Positions 42,923 through 52,287 of a stretch of DNA of 64,000 nucleotides are shown piece by piece (position 1 is the first letter of the stretch; each line of letters begins with the position of its first letter). The position numbers and the translations under genes were made by a program. A model generated the notes under the pieces. That model ran no database searches. It was not told where the DNA came from and worked only from the letters and a program-made list of their open reading frames with translations. Origin of the DNA: Agrococcus carbonis (GTDB lineage: Bacteria > Actinomycetota > Actinomycetes > Actinomycetales > Microbacteriaceae); NCBI RefSeq assembly GCF_900104705.1, contig NZ_LT629734.1, positions 2,046,001-2,110,000 of the forward strand, in the 5' to 3' direction.

Positions 42923-45174
42923 CGGGCCCGCTTCCGGCGCTGGATCTGGATCATGCGGTCGCGGTGCAGGTCGTCGAGCGGCGTGCCGTCCGGGCCCTCG
43001 AAGCGGCGCGTCCACGTGCCGTCGGGCTCGCCCCACCACGAGGCCGTCTGCGGCGACATCGCCTTGTCGAACAGCTGCTGGATGTCGCGCATGTGCTCGG
43101 TCGAGGTGAGCTGGATGAGCGTCTCGACGCGGCGGTCGAGGTTGCGGTGCATCATGTCGGCCGAGCCGATGAAGACCTCCTCGTGGCCGTCGTTCCAGAA
43201 GGCGAACACGCGAGAGTGCTCGAGGTAGCGGCCGACGATCGATCGGATGGTGATGTTCTCGCTCAGCCCCGGCACGCCCGGCTTGATCGAGCAGATGCCG
43301 CGCACCCACACCTGCACCTCGACGCCGGCGCGGCTCGCGCGGTAGAGCGCATCGATGATCTGCTCGTCGACGATGGAGTTGACCTTGAGGCGGATGCGCG
43401 CGGCGCGGCCCGCGCGGGCGGCCGCGGTCTCGCGCTCGATGCGCGTCAGCAGCCCCTTCCGCAGGTGCCGCGGGGCGACGAGGAGCCGGTGGTACTCCTT
43501 CTCCTGCGCGTATCCCGAGAGCTCGTTGAACAGCCGCGTGATGTCGCGGCCCACCTGGTCGTTGTCGGTGAAGAGGCCGAAGTCCTCGTAGATGCGGCTC
43601 GTCCGCTGGTTGTAGTTGCCCGTGCCGATGTGGCAGTAGTGGCGCAGCCGCCCGTTCTCGCGGCGCACGATGAGCATGAGCTTGCAGTGCGTCTTCAGAC
43701 CGACGATGCCGTAGACCACGTGCACGCCCGCGCGCTCGAGCTGCTTCGCCCAGCGGATGTTGGCCTGCTCGTCGAAGCGCGCCTTCACCTCGACGAGCGC
43801 GAGCACCTGCTTGCCGGCCGCGGCGGCCCGGATGAGGGCGGCGACGACGGGGGAGTCGCCGGAGGTCCGGTAGAGCGTCTGCTTGATGGCGAGCACGTCG
43901 GGGTCGTCGGCCGCCTGCTCGAGCAGCGCCTGCACGCTCGTCGCGAACGACTCGTACGGGTGGTGCACGAGCACGTCCTTGCGCGTGATCGCCTTGAAGA
44001 GGTCGGTCACCTCGTCCTGGTCGTTCGGCAGGAACGCCGCGGCGGTGACGGGCACGCGCTTCGTGTAGCGCAGGTCGGGCCGGTCGAGCCCCGAGATCTG
44101 GAAGAGCCCCGTGTGGTCGAGCAGGCCGGGCAGCCGGTAGACCTCGTGCTCGGTGATGCCGAGCTCGTCGACGAGCAGCTCGAGGGTGTCGTCGTCGATG
44201 TCCTCCGAGACCTCGAGTCTGATCGGCGGGCCGAACTTGCGCCGCGAGAGCTCGTGCTCGAGCGCCTTGATGAGGTTCTCGGTGTCGTCCTCGTCGATCG
44301 TGACGTCCTCGTTGCGGGTCACGCGGAAGACGTGGTGCTCGACGATCTCCATGCCGGGGAAGACCTCGTCGAGGTTGTTGGCGATGAGCGCCTCGAGCGG
44401 CAGGAACCGCTGCTGCCCGTCGAGCCGCTCGAGCTCGACGAAGCGCGGCAGCACGGCCGGCACCTTGAGGCGCGCGAACTGCTCCTCTGCCTCGCCGGGC
44501 ACGCGCACGCGCACCGCGAGGTTGAGCGAGAGGCCGGAGATGTACGGGAACGGATGCGCGGGGTCGACCGCGAGGGGCATGAGGACGGGGAAGATCTCGG
44601 CGTCGAAGCGGGCCGAGAGCGCGTCGCGCTCGGCGTCGCTCAGCTCGTCCCAGCGGGCGATGGAGATGCCGGCGGCCTCGAGGTCGGGCCCGAACGAGTC
44701 CTGCACCGCCCGCGCGTGCCGCAGCTGCAGCTCGTGCGCGCGCTCGACGATCTCGTCGAAGAGCTGCTGCGGCGCGATGCCGACGTTGGTGGGCACCGCG
44801 AGCCCCGTCGTGATGCGCCGCTTGAGGCCGGCGACGCGCACCATGAAGAACTCGTCGAGGTTGGAGGCGAAGATCGCGAGGAAGTTCGCGCGCTCGAGCA
44901 GCGGCGTGCGGGGATCCTCGGCCATCTCGAGCACGCGCTGGTTGAACTGCAGCCACGAGAGCTCGCGGTCGAGGAAGCGGTCGGCGGGCAGGCCGTCCTC
45001 GGTCTCGACGCCCTGCATCTCGGCCGACCAGCCGACCTCCTCGTCGAAGTCGTCACGGTCGAAGTCGGCGTCGTTCGCGTCCTGGAAGGTCTGCTCCCCC
45101 TCGAGCCGCATCGGCGCGCGATCGAGGCGCGGCTCCTCAGCCGGCTGGACGTCGGTCGCACGTGCGTCGCTCAT
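42919..45174 (-). CDS. ppk: Polyphosphate kinase
   Basis: 751 residues, normal PPK1 length. Marks: N-terminal [41 protein letters not shown], catalytic His region [15 protein letters not shown], and [22 protein letters not shown]. Reversibly makes polyphosphate from ATP, storing phosphate imported by Pst. The acidic N-terminal 60 residues are an extension. ATG 45174 has a CACAAT box 6 bases upstream. One GTTCACC half-site lies nearby (45196-45202) but not a full PHO box. Lies in the row glnR-mshD-ppk-nudix. Confidence 0.96.
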   Translation of the reverse strand: MSDARATDVQPAEEPRLDRAPMRLEGEQTFQDANDADFDRDDFDEEVGWSAEMQGVETEDGLPADRFLDRELSWLQFNQRVLEMAEDPRTPLLERANFLAIFASNLDEFFMVRVAGLKRRITTGLAVPTNVGIAPQQLFDEIVERAHELQLRHARAVQDSFGPDLEAAGISIARWDELSDAERDALSARFDAEIFPVLMPLAVDPAHPFPYISGLSLNLAVRVRVPGEAEEQFARLKVPAVLPRFVELERLDGQQRFLPLEALIANNLDEVFPGMEIVEHHVFRVTRNEDVTIDEDDTENLIKALEHELSRRKFGPPIRLEVSEDIDDDTLELLVDELGITEHEVYRLPGLLDHTGLFQISGLDRPDLRYTKRVPVTAAAFLPNDQDEVTDLFKAITRKDVLVHHPYESFATSVQALLEQAADDPDVLAIKQTLYRTSGDSPVVAALIRAAAAGKQVLALVEVKARFDEQANIRWAKQLERAGVHVVYGIVGLKTHCKLMLIVRRENGRLRHYCHIGTGNYNQRTSRIYEDFGLFTDNDQVGRDITRLFNELSGYAQEKEYHRLLVAPRHLRKGLLTRIERETAAARAGRAARIRLKVNSIVDEQIIDALYRASRAGVEVQVWVRGICSIKPGVPGLSENITIRSIVGRYLEHSRVFAFWNDGHEEVFIGSADMMHRNLDRRVETLIQLTSTEHMRDIQQLFDKAMSPQTASWWGEPDGTWTRRFEGPDGTPLDDLHRDRMIQIQRRKRAR

Positions 45175-45180
45175 GGCGTC

Positions 45181-45186
45181 ATTGTG
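45181..45186 (-). promoter_or_regulatory. -10 box, leaderless ppk promoter
   Basis: CACAAT on the minus strand (one base from TANNNT), 6-base gap to ATG 45174. Confidence 0.45.
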
Positions 45187-45251
45187 CCAAGCGACGGTGA
45201 ACGGCGCGCGCGCGAGTTGCGTACCGAGCGCCCGGTCGCGCTGGCGATCCC

Positions 45252-46154
45252 TCAGTCGCCCAGCCGCCAGCGCACGTCGATCGCCCACTGCGCGAAGCCG
45301 GCGCGCCGGTAGAGGGCGAGCGCCGGCTCGTTGTCGCCCTCGACGTAGAGGTGCGCGGTCGTGGCGCCGAGCGCGCGCATGCGCGCGAACGCGGCCTCGA
45401 GCATCCGTCGCCCGATGCCTGCGCCCTGCCGCTCGGGCGAGACGCCGAGCACGTAGAGCTCGGCGACGTCGGGCTGCGCGGCGTCGGCCTTGACCCACGC
45501 GAAGCCGTCGAGCCCCGCCTCGCCGGGCAGCACGACGAGGTTGGCGTCGTCGTGCCACGGCTCGGCGCGCCGCGCCGCGAGGTCGTCGGCCGACATGCGG
45601 CCCTGCTCGGGGTGGTCGGCGAACGCGGCGGCGTTCAGCTCGAGCAGGGCGGATGCGTCGGCCGGCTCGAAGGCCCGCGCGCCGTCGGGCAGGCGGTCGA
45701 GGCCGGCGGGCACCGGCGCCCGCAGCTGCAGGAGCGTGCGCACGCGCGCCATGCCGAGTCGCGCGGCGATCGCGCGCGAGCCCGGGTGGTCGCCGTGCGC
45801 CCACGCGTCGAGGCCGCCCAGCTCGTCGGCGAGCCGCGCCGCGAGCGCGCCGCCGAGCCCGCGGCCGCGGTGCTCGGGATGCACGGCGAGCTCGACCTCG
45901 GGGCGGCCGTCGGCCTTGCCGACGACCGCGAGCGCGGTGTCGTCGCCCACCGCCCGCCGCTCACCGCGCCGCAGCTCGACGAGCGCCTGGTCGTTGAAGG
46001 GCGGTGCGCCGTCGGCGGCCGCGCACGCGGCGCCGAGCGCCTCGGCGATCGCGATCGCGCGCGCCGCCTCTCGGTCGCCCGCGGGCTCCCCGTCAGTGAT
46101 CTCCCCACCCGCCGGCACTTGTCCGCTCACGCCCGCGTCGCGCATCCGCCCCAC
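45252..46154 (-). CDS. mshD: Mycothiol synthase (double GNAT acetyltransferase)
   Basis: About 300 residues with two GNAT domains. The N-terminal one carries [21 protein letters not shown] and the C-terminal active one [25 protein letters not shown] followed by [19 protein letters not shown]. Acetylates Cys-GlcN-Ins in the last step of mycothiol synthesis, the thiol buffer of actinobacteria. Directly after glnR, as in other actinobacteria. The start is uncertain: GTG 46154 abuts the glnR stop, and ATG 46145 is an alternative. Confidence 0.9.
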   Translation of the reverse strand: MGRMRDAGVSGQVPAGGEITDGEPAGDREAARAIAIAEALGAACAAADGAPPFNDQALVELRRGERRAVGDDTALAVVGKADGRPEVELAVHPEHRGRGLGGALAARLADELGGLDAWAHGDHPGSRAIAARLGMARVRTLLQLRAPVPAGLDRLPDGARAFEPADASALLELNAAAFADHPEQGRMSADDLAARRAEPWHDDANLVVLPGEAGLDGFAWVKADAAQPDVAELYVLGVSPERQGAGIGRRMLEAAFARMRALGATTAHLYVEGDNEPALALYRRAGFAQWAIDVRWRLGD

Positions 46155-46155
46155 C

Positions 46156-46797
46156 TCACTCGTCCAGCAGCTCGAACCGGTAGCCGACGCCGCGCACCGT
46201 GCCGATGAGCGTCTCGAGGTCGCCGAGCTTGGCCCGCAGGCGCCGCACGTGCACGTCGACCGTGCGCGTGCCGCCGAAGTAGTCGTAGCCCCACACCTCG
46301 CTCAGCAGCTGCTCGCGCGTGAACACGCGCGCGGGGTGCGCGAAGAGGAAGCGCAGCAGCTCGAACTCCTTGTAGGTGAGGTCGACGGGCCGGCCGTCGA
46401 CCTTGGCCTGGTAGCTCGCCTCGTCGATCGTGAGCCCGCTCGTCGCGGCCGGCGCCTCGGCGCGCGCGGCCGCGAGTGCGAGCCGGATGCGCGCCTCGAC
46501 CTCGGCGGGACCGGCCGCGTCGAGCACGATGTCGGTCACACCCCACTCGGGGGTGACGGCCGCGAAGCCGCCCTCGCCGAGCACGAGCAGCACGGGCGCC
46601 GCGTCGCCGTCGAGCAGGCGGCAGATGGCCTTCGCCGCGGCGAGCTCGCCGACCGCGTCGACGATGAGCAGGTCGCCGCCGGGTGCGCGTGCGACCGACT
46701 CCGCCGTCGCCGGCAGCGCGGTCACCCGGTGCTCGAGGAGCTCGAGGGCGGGCAGCACGCCTCGGTCGCGGCGGGTGAAGATCACGACGTGCGCCAT
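46156..46797 (-). CDS. glnR: Orphan OmpR-family nitrogen regulator GlnR
   Basis: 213 residues. The receiver-like domain is atypical: the acidic pair at the start is replaced (VVIFTRRDRG) while an Asp is kept in LLIVDAVG. The C-terminal winged HTH reads DLTYKEFELLRFLFAHPARVFTREQLLSEVWGYDYFGGTRTVDVHVRRLRAKLG. This, the LPALELLEHRV start and the TEWGV/VLDAAGPAEVEAR-like block match GlnR, which works without a kinase and controls ammonium assimilation. No kinase gene is adjacent. AGGAGG precedes the ATG; TAGGAT further upstream is a likely -10. Confidence 0.9.
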   Translation of the reverse strand: MAHVVIFTRRDRGVLPALELLEHRVTALPATAESVARAPGGDLLIVDAVGELAAAKAICRLLDGDAAPVLLVLGEGGFAAVTPEWGVTDIVLDAAGPAEVEARIRLALAAARAEAPAATSGLTIDEASYQAKVDGRPVDLTYKEFELLRFLFAHPARVFTREQLLSEVWGYDYFGGTRTVDVHVRRLRAKLGDLETLIGTVRGVGYRFELLDE

Positions 46798-46883
46798 CCA
46801 GCCTCCTGCCGATCTCGATCCTAGAGCGTCGTCAGGCGCCGCTCGCGCCCAGGTCGTCCCCAGCGGCCGCGGCGGAAGTGCGC

Positions 46884-46889
46884 CATGAT
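46884..46889 (+). promoter_or_regulatory. -10 box, leaderless promoter
   Basis: CATGAT, 6-base gap to ATG 46896. Confidence 0.45.
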
Positions 46890-46895
46890 GGCGGC

Positions 46896-47168
46896 ATGCG
46901 CGCGGCGATGACCTGGCAGTGGGCGAGCGTGTGGCCCGTGTGGCTGCTCGCGCTCCTCGGCGCCGTGCTCGTCGGGGCGCTGCAGCCGACCGACGGCATC
47001 GTCTGGCTGCCGATCGTGCTGGGCGTGTGCACGCTCGTCGCGTTCGCGATCCAGCTGGGCGGGCCGACCGAGCCGGGGCTCGTCGAGCGGCTCGCGGCCG
47101 CCGTGTTCGGCACGATCGTCGTGCTCGCGGTCGCGAGCGCGATCCTCGTGCCGCTCACCCTGCTCTGA
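46896..47168 (+). CDS. Small integral membrane protein, unknown function
   Basis: 90 residues with about three transmembrane helices (SVWPVWLLALLGAVLVGAL, VWLPIVLGVCTLVAFAI, LAAAVFGTIVVLAVASAIL). No family recognised. ATG 46896 is preferred over the in-frame GTG 46878 because of the -10-like box 6 bases upstream. Divergent from glnR. Confidence 0.7.
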   Translation: MRAAMTWQWASVWPVWLLALLGAVLVGALQPTDGIVWLPIVLGVCTLVAFAIQLGGPTEPGLVERLAAAVFGTIVVLAVASAILVPLTLL

Positions 47169-47194
47169 CGCAAGGCTCCACGGTGCGGGGGCGA

Positions 47195-47200
47195 TAGGAT
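47195..47200 (+). promoter_or_regulatory. -10 box, leaderless promoter
   Basis: TAGGAT, 6-base gap to ATG 47207. Confidence 0.65.
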
Positions 47201-47206
47201 CGAGCC

Positions 47207-47329
47207 ATGGATGCCATCCCCGTCGTCGCACTCGAGATCTTCTTCCTCGGCCTGCTGGGCCTCGCGATGCTCGCGATCGTCGGCGTCTCGTTCGTCGTCA
47301 TCCGCAACCTCTTCCGCGGCCAGCGCTAG
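47207..47329 (+). CDS. 40-residue single-helix membrane peptide
   Basis: Forty residues: MDAIPVVALE, one hydrophobic helix rich in Leu, Ile, Val and Phe, and a basic end VIRNLFRGQR. It has a well-placed TAGGAT box and lies 3 bases before the nitrobindin-like gene, so it is probably real and co-expressed. Function unknown. Confidence 0.6.
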   Translation: MDAIPVVALEIFFLGLLGLAMLAIVGVSFVVIRNLFRGQR

Positions 47330-47332
47330 GCG

Positions 47333-47950
47333 ATGCTCGAGCTCGACCCGACGCTCCCGGCCGAGCTGGGTCCGCTGCAGTGGCTCATCGGCACGTGGGA
47401 GGGCACCGGCGTGCTCTCGTTCCCGGTCGGCGACCGCACCGTCGAGCACGAGTTCGGGCAGCGCATCTCGTTCGCCCACCACGGCAGCCCCTACCTCGAC
47501 TACGCGTCCTACGCGTGGCTGCTCGACGACGAGCTGACGCCGCTCGCCGCTGAGAACGGCTTCTGGCGCCTTGCGCGCGACTCGCACGCGTCCGACGCGG
47601 GCCCCGGCATGCTGCCCGCCGACGGCGAGCCCGCCTTCGCCGACGCCGAAGCGGTCGAGCGGCTGCGCCGGCCCGACGGCGCCTTCGACATCCAGGCGCT
47701 CATCGCGCACCCGACGGGCGTCTCCGAGCTCTACCTCGGCACGATCGCCGGCCCGCGCATCGACCTCGCGACCGACGCCGTGCTGCGCGGTGCGAGCGCG
47801 AAGGAGCACACCGCATCCACCCGCATGTACGGGCTCGTCGAGCAGCACCTGCTGTGGGCGTGGGATCTCGCCGCGCTCGGGCAGGGGCTCGAGAGCCACG
47901 CCTCGGGGCGGCTCGCCCGCGTGACGCCGAGCGAGGCGAACGAGGCGTGA
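47333..47950 (+). CDS. Nitrobindin-like heme-binding beta-barrel (FABP family)
   Basis: 205 residues. The N-terminal WLIGTWEGTGVLSFP has the GxWxGxG signature of THAP4/nitrobindin-like proteins, with a beta-rich body and a conserved His near GLVEQHLLWAWDLAALGQ. Family members bind ferric heme and handle nitric oxide or peroxynitrite. The gene has an insertion around residues 80-115 compared with compact members. It overlaps the next gene by 4 bases. Confidence 0.85.
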   Translation: MLELDPTLPAELGPLQWLIGTWEGTGVLSFPVGDRTVEHEFGQRISFAHHGSPYLDYASYAWLLDDELTPLAAENGFWRLARDSHASDAGPGMLPADGEPAFADAEAVERLRRPDGAFDIQALIAHPTGVSELYLGTIAGPRIDLATDAVLRGASAKEHTASTRMYGLVEQHLLWAWDLAALGQGLESHASGRLARVTPSEANEA

Positions 47951-49020
47951 GCGCGCGCGACGTCGCCGCCCGCATCCCGGATGCGGTGCTCGACGAGGCG
48001 AGCGGGCTGCCGCTCCACGTCGGCAACCCGATCGCCGAGCAGCGCCGCCTGCGCGCGGGCGCGCTCGTCCTGCTGCCGCGCGACGTGCTGCTGCTCGAGG
48101 GGCCCGACACGCTGCCGTGGCTCGACTCGATCACGACGCAGGCGATCGGCGAGCTGCCCGCGGGCGCCTCGACCGAGTCGCTCGTGCTCTCGCCCGAGGG
48201 GCGCATCGAGCACGCGATGCGGCTGCGATGGACGGGCGAGCGGCTCTGGGTGCTCGTCGACGCCGGCACGGGCGACGCGCTCGAGGCGTGGCTGACGCGG
48301 ATGCGCTTCTTCAAGCAGGTCGAGATCACCCGGCCCGAGGCGGTCGTCGTGGGCACCGCGGGCGAGCCGCCCGCCGAGGTCGACGACGCGCCGACGTGGG
48401 TCGACGGCTGGCCCGAGGTGTCGCCCGGCGGCGTGCGCTACGGCGAGCCGACGGGGGAGCCGTGGCGCTGGGCGGAGTCCGTCCTCGAGCCCGCTGCGGC
48501 CGCCGCGATCGAGCCCGACCGGTTCGTCGGCTCGCTCGCGGCGGATGCGCTGCGGATCGCCGCGGGCCGCCCGGCGCTCGCCGAGGTCGACGAGCGCACG
48601 ATCCCGCACGAGCTCGACTGGCTCACGACCGCCGTGCACCTGTCGAAGGGCTGCTACCGCGGCCAGGAGACCGTCGCGAAGGTGCACAACCTCGGCGCCC
48701 CGCCGCGCCGGGTCGTGCTGCTGCACCTCGACGGCAGCCAGAGCTCGCCCGTCGCGCCCGGCGACGTCGTGCTCGCGGGGGAGGCCGAGGTCGGCCGCGT
48801 CACGTCGGCGGCGATCCACGACGAGCTCGGGCCCATCGCGCTCGCAATCGTGAAGCGCTCGGCGCCCGCCGACCAGGACCTCGTGGTGCGCACCGGCGAC
48901 GGCGTCGCCGTCGCGGCGGGGCAGCAGCTGCTCGTGCCGCCGAGCGCGGGCCACGCGCACCGGCCGCCCCGCCTGCCGCGCCTCGGCGCCGTGCAGCGCC
49001 CGACGCGCCCGCAGCCCTAG
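47947..49020 (+). CDS. ygfZ: YgfZ/GcvT-fold folate-binding protein
   Basis: 357 residues. A GcvT-like fold with the YgfZ hallmark KGCYRGQE (about 237-244) carrying the redox-active Cys. YgfZ uses folate to help maintain or repair iron-sulfur enzymes. GTG start overlaps the nitrobindin-like gene (GTGA). The C-terminus is a basic Pro/Arg tail. Sits with other redox-protective genes (mycothiol, MutT1). Confidence 0.88.
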   Translation: MSARDVAARIPDAVLDEASGLPLHVGNPIAEQRRLRAGALVLLPRDVLLLEGPDTLPWLDSITTQAIGELPAGASTESLVLSPEGRIEHAMRLRWTGERLWVLVDAGTGDALEAWLTRMRFFKQVEITRPEAVVVGTAGEPPAEVDDAPTWVDGWPEVSPGGVRYGEPTGEPWRWAESVLEPAAAAAIEPDRFVGSLAADALRIAAGRPALAEVDERTIPHELDWLTTAVHLSKGCYRGQETVAKVHNLGAPPRRVVLLHLDGSQSSPVAPGDVVLAGEAEVGRVTSAAIHDELGPIALAIVKRSAPADQDLVVRTGDGVAVAAGQQLLVPPSAGHAHRPPRLPRLGAVQRPTRPQP

Positions 49021-49038
49021 CGTCCCCGCGCCGCGCGT

Positions 49039-49175
49039 CCCCTCGTCGGTCGATGAGGCCCCCGGAGGGCGCTGCCGTCGCTTCGTAGGTCGAGGAGGCC
49101 GCGCCCGGAGGGCGCAGCCGTCGCTTCGTAGGTCGAGGAGGCCGCGCCCGCAGGGCGCAGCCGTCACGAGACCGA
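49039..49175. repeat. Tandem 43-bp repeats behind ygfZ
   Basis: Two near-perfect 43-base units (from 49081 and 49124) and a degenerate third upstream. Each contains TAGGTCGAGGAGGCC and the palindrome GCGCCC-GGA-GGGCGC; the array ends in CGAGACCG. The parts resemble those of the element at 41874-41953. The rest of 49021-49236 shows no gene. Confidence 0.8.
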
Positions 49176-49236
49176 TGCCGCTCCGGAAGATTCACGCCCC
49201 AGCGCGCCTATGCGTGGATAGTCCAGCCCGATGCGC

Positions 49237-50112
49237 TCAGCCGCGGGAATCTTCCGGGCGCCGCGGGACCGGAGCCGCGCCCGGCGCGACCGCCGACCAC
49301 GCGACCGTCAGCTCGCCCAGCCGCCACCGCGCGGGGCCGTCCGCTACCGGCCAGCCGGCCGACCGCATCCGCCGTACCGTCGCGACCCACCGCTGCGTCG
49401 CGCCGAAGTCGGCGAGCGGCGCCTCCACCGCCCACGCCCGATCGAGTTCGGCCAGCAGTGCGTGCACCCGCTCGCCGGGCACGTTCCGGTGGATGAGCGC
49501 CTTCGGCAGCCGCTCGGCGACGACCGAGGGCGCCTCCATCGCGTCGGTGCCGAGCTCGTCGACCTTGAGCGCGATCGTCAGCGAGCGGGGGCCGGCCACG
49601 TCGAGCGCGACCCACGCGCACACGCGCCCCACCTCGTTCGACGTGCCCTCGACGAGCAGCCCGCCGGGCGCGAGCCGCGCGAGCATCGTCGCCCAGTGGC
49701 CGGCGACCTCGTGCTCGTCGTACTGCCGCAGCACGTTCATCGCGCGGATGACGTGCGGCGGCCGCGGCGCAGGCACCTCGAACCCGCCGAGCGCGAACGA
49801 GACGCGCGCGTCGGATGCGATGGCCCGCCCGTAGCGCGAGGGCCCCGCCTCGCGGGCCGCGGCGAGCTCGGCCGTCGCGATCGCCACCCGCTCGGGATCG
49901 ATCTCGAGCCCCAGCACCTCGACCGACGGGTTGCGGCGCGCGAGCCGCTCGTGCAGCTCGAGGCTCGTCGTCGCGCTCGCCCCGTAGCCGAGGTCGACGA
50001 CGAGGGCGCCCGGCACCCGCGCAGCCGGCTGCGCGGCGATCCAGCGGTCGACGCGGCGCAGCCGGTTCACCCCGGTCGTGCCGCGCGTGATGCGCCCCGT
50101 CGGCTTCGCCAT
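49237..50112 (-). CDS. Class I SAM-dependent methyltransferase-like protein
   Basis: 291 residues. SAM-binding motif LVVDLGYGASATTSLELHERL (about 38-58), followed by VEVLGLEIDPERVAIA and a later NVLRQYDEHEV segment. The N-terminus (GRITRGTTGVNRLRRVDRW) is basic. Substrate unknown. ATG 50112, with 50121 as an alternative; neither has a strong ribosome-binding site. Confidence 0.82.
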   Translation of the reverse strand: MAKPTGRITRGTTGVNRLRRVDRWIAAQPAARVPGALVVDLGYGASATTSLELHERLARRNPSVEVLGLEIDPERVAIATAELAAAREAGPSRYGRAIASDARVSFALGGFEVPAPRPPHVIRAMNVLRQYDEHEVAGHWATMLARLAPGGLLVEGTSNEVGRVCAWVALDVAGPRSLTIALKVDELGTDAMEAPSVVAERLPKALIHRNVPGERVHALLAELDRAWAVEAPLADFGATQRWVATVRRMRSAGWPVADGPARWRLGELTVAWSAVAPGAAPVPRRPEDSRG

Positions 50113-50144
50113 GCGAGCCATTCTGCCGCGGCGGCGGCCGGCGC

Positions 50145-50507
50145 TCAGGAGCGTTGGCACACCATGAGCGGGTTGCCGTCGGGGTCGAGGAACTGCAGCG
50201 TCGAGACGCTCCCGATGTCCTCGATCTCGGTGACGATGCGCGCATCGAGCTCGCGCAGCCGCTCGAGCGCCTGCGCCAGATCGTCGGTCCAGAAGAAGCA
50301 CAGCGGCTGCGACGATCGCTCGACGGGCTTGTGCGCGTCGAGGATGAGCGCGGCATCGCCGGCCATCGGCACGTCGTAGATGCGCCCCTCGTGGGTCGCC
50401 TCGCGCAGCGGGACGTCGAGGAGCTCGCTGTACCAGCGGGCCGAGCGAGGAAGGTCGGAGACCGGCACGAACACCGCGCCGATGCGGTTCTGGACGGGAC
50501 TGGGCAT
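50145..50507 (-). CDS. VOC-superfamily (glyoxalase-like) protein
   Basis: 120 residues, one glyoxalase/bleomycin-resistance fold: IGAVFVPVSDLPRSARWYSELLDVPL at the start and STLQFLDPDGNPLMVCQ at the end. Such proteins dimerise and bind metals or small molecules; no specific function can be given. ATG 50507 is used because an upstream in-frame start would add only a Pro-rich tail. Weak CGGAG site. Confidence 0.8.
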   Translation of the reverse strand: MPSPVQNRIGAVFVPVSDLPRSARWYSELLDVPLREATHEGRIYDVPMAGDAALILDAHKPVERSSQPLCFFWTDDLAQALERLRELDARIVTEIEDIGSVSTLQFLDPDGNPLMVCQRS

Positions 50508-50596
50508 CGTGGGCTCCGGGTCGGCGGGCGGGGCTCGCGCCACGCTAGCAGCGGAGCGCGGCCGCGACCGCGGGCGCTGGGCGCCCGGCTGCCGAC

Positions 50597-50602
50597 TAGG
50601 CT
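50597..50602 (+). promoter_or_regulatory. -10 box, leaderless gpmA promoter
   Basis: TAGGCT, 6-base gap to ATG 50609. Confidence 0.65.
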
Positions 50603-50608
50603 GGCGGC

Positions 50609-51358
50609 ATGACCGAGCGCACCCTCATCCTGCTCCGCCACGGCCAGTCCACGTGGAACGAGGAGAACCTCTTCACCGGTTGGGTCGACGTGCCCCTCAC
50701 GCCCAAGGGCGAGCAGGAGGCGAAGCGCGGCGGCGAGCTGCTGCGCGAGCGCGACCTGCTGCCCGACGTGCTCTACACGTCGCTGCTGAAGCGCGCGATC
50801 CACACCGCGAACATCGCCCTCGCGGCCGCCGACCGCGACTGGATCCCCGTGCACCGCTCGTGGCGGCTCAACGAGCGCCACTACGGCGACCTGCAGGGCA
50901 AGGACAAGGCCGCGACGCTCGAGCAGTACGGCGAGGAGCAGTTCATGACCTGGCGCCGGTCGTTCGACACGCCCCCGCCGCCCATCGCCGACGACAACCC
51001 CAACTCGCAGGCCGGCGACCCCCGCTACGAGGGCATCGACGGCGAGCTGCCGAAGACGGAGTGCCTCAAGGACGTCATCGAGCGCTTCCTGCCGTACTGG
51101 GAGTCGACGATCACGAAGGACCTCGAGGCGGGCCGCACGGTGCTCGTCGCCGCGCACGGCAACTCGCTGCGCGCGCTCGTGAAGCACCTCGACGGCATCT
51201 CCGACGACGACATCGCGAGCCTCAACATCCCCACGGGCATCCCGCTGCTCTACCGCCTCGGCGACGACAACATGCCGCTCGAGCCGGGGGAGTACCTCGA
51301 CCCGGAGGCCGCGGCCGCGGGCGCGGCGGCGGTGGCCGCGCAGGGCACCAAGCACTAG
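50609..51358 (+). CDS. gpmA: 2,3-bisphosphoglycerate-dependent phosphoglycerate mutase
   Basis: 249 residues. Catalytic [10 protein letters not shown] (His11) and the second His in [15 protein letters not shown]; also [12 protein letters not shown] and ERHYGDLQG, all standard for dPGM. Interconverts 3- and 2-phosphoglycerate in glycolysis. Located next to phoU/senX3-regX3, a conserved actinobacterial arrangement. A perfect 19-bp terminator follows. Confidence 0.97.
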   Translation: MTERTLILLRHGQSTWNEENLFTGWVDVPLTPKGEQEAKRGGELLRERDLLPDVLYTSLLKRAIHTANIALAAADRDWIPVHRSWRLNERHYGDLQGKDKAATLEQYGEEQFMTWRRSFDTPPPPIADDNPNSQAGDPRYEGIDGELPKTECLKDVIERFLPYWESTITKDLEAGRTVLVAAHGNSLRALVKHLDGISDDDIASLNIPTGIPLLYRLGDDNMPLEPGEYLDPEAAAAGAAAVAAQGTKH

Positions 51359-51369
51359 TCCCCGGTCGC

Positions 51370-51410
51370 ACGACGAAGGGGGCCGCGCATCGCGCGGCCC
51401 CCTTCGTCGT
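51370..51410. terminator. Bidirectional terminator between gpmA and phoU
   Basis: Perfect 19-bp stem starting ACGACGAAGGGGGCC with a 3-base ATC loop; the strongest hairpin in the window, between convergent genes. Confidence 0.92.
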
Positions 51411-51419
51411 CGGTCGACG

Positions 51420-52148
51420 TCAGTCGGACTCGAGCGGGTGGCGCCCCTCGGTCGAGGCGACCGGCTGCACGGGCTCGGGCGTCATGTCGGCGTGCGCGTC
51501 CTCGTCGCCGACCCAGTCGCCGGTCGCGAGGTACTGCACCTTCTTGGCGATGCCGACGGCGTGGTCGGCGAAGCGCTCGTGGTAGCGGCTCGCGAGCGTC
51601 GCGTCGACGGTCGTGTGCGCGGCGCCCTGCCACTCGGTGCCGAGCACGTGCGAGAAGACGTCGCGGTGCAGCTGGTCGACGTGCTCGTCGGCGGCCATGA
51701 GCCGGTCGGCGAGCGAGAGGTCCTGCGTCTCGAGCAGGTCGCGCAGCATCTTGGCGATCTCGATGTCCTGCGCGCCCATCTCGGCGAACGTCGGCTGCAG
51801 CGACTCGGGCACCACGTTCATGGGGAAGCGGTAGCGCGCGAGCAGGGCGATGTGGCGCGCGAGGTCGCCCATGCGCTCGAGCGACGCCGAGATGCGCAGC
51901 GCCGAGACGACGATGCGCAGGTCGCGCGCGACGGGCGACTGGCGGGCGATGATGTTGATGGCGAGCTCGTCGAGCGAGACGGCCTTGTCGTCGATGACGG
52001 GGTCGGTCGCGATGACCTGCTCGGCGAGCTGCACGTTCGAGTCGCCGAAGGCGCGCACGGCGTTCTCGATCGACACCACCACGTGGTTGGCGATGTCGAC
52101 GAGGCGCTCCTGCACCTCGGCGAGCTCCTGCTGGAATACGTCGCGCAT
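51420..52148 (-). CDS. phoU: PhoU phosphate-signalling protein
   Basis: 242 residues, all-helical, with two copies of the PhoU three-helix unit (DLRIVVSALRISASLERMGDLARHIALLA in the first; YHERFADHAVGIAKKVQYLATGD in the second). Links the Pst transporter to the SenX3 kinase and restrains signalling when phosphate is plentiful. The C-terminal 25 residues are a Pro/Glu-rich tail. AGGAGGAG lies 7 bases before the ATG. Divergent from senX3. Confidence 0.95.
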   Translation of the reverse strand: MRDVFQQELAEVQERLVDIANHVVVSIENAVRAFGDSNVQLAEQVIATDPVIDDKAVSLDELAINIIARQSPVARDLRIVVSALRISASLERMGDLARHIALLARYRFPMNVVPESLQPTFAEMGAQDIEIAKMLRDLLETQDLSLADRLMAADEHVDQLHRDVFSHVLGTEWQGAAHTTVDATLASRYHERFADHAVGIAKKVQYLATGDWVGDEDAHADMTPEPVQPVASTEGRHPLESD

Positions 52149-52275
52149 GTCCTGCTCCTCCTGCTGTGCCCGTCAGCTGCGTCGGGATCGGGCACCGGTC
52201 GAACCCCGAGTGTTCCTGAGCCAGGTTACCGGCGAGTGTCCCCCGGCTGAACCATGGGGGCCCGGCGCGCACCGA

Positions 52276-52281
52276 TACGAT
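52276..52281 (+). promoter_or_regulatory. -10 box, leaderless senX3 promoter
   Basis: TACGAT, 6-base gap to GTG 52288. Confidence 0.6.
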
Positions 52282-52287
52282 CGAGAG

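Noticed and set aside
45196..45202. GTTCACC on the minus strand upstream of ppk as a PHO box
   Set aside because: Only one half-site; neither neighbouring 11-base position repeats it and the distance to the -10 is too short.
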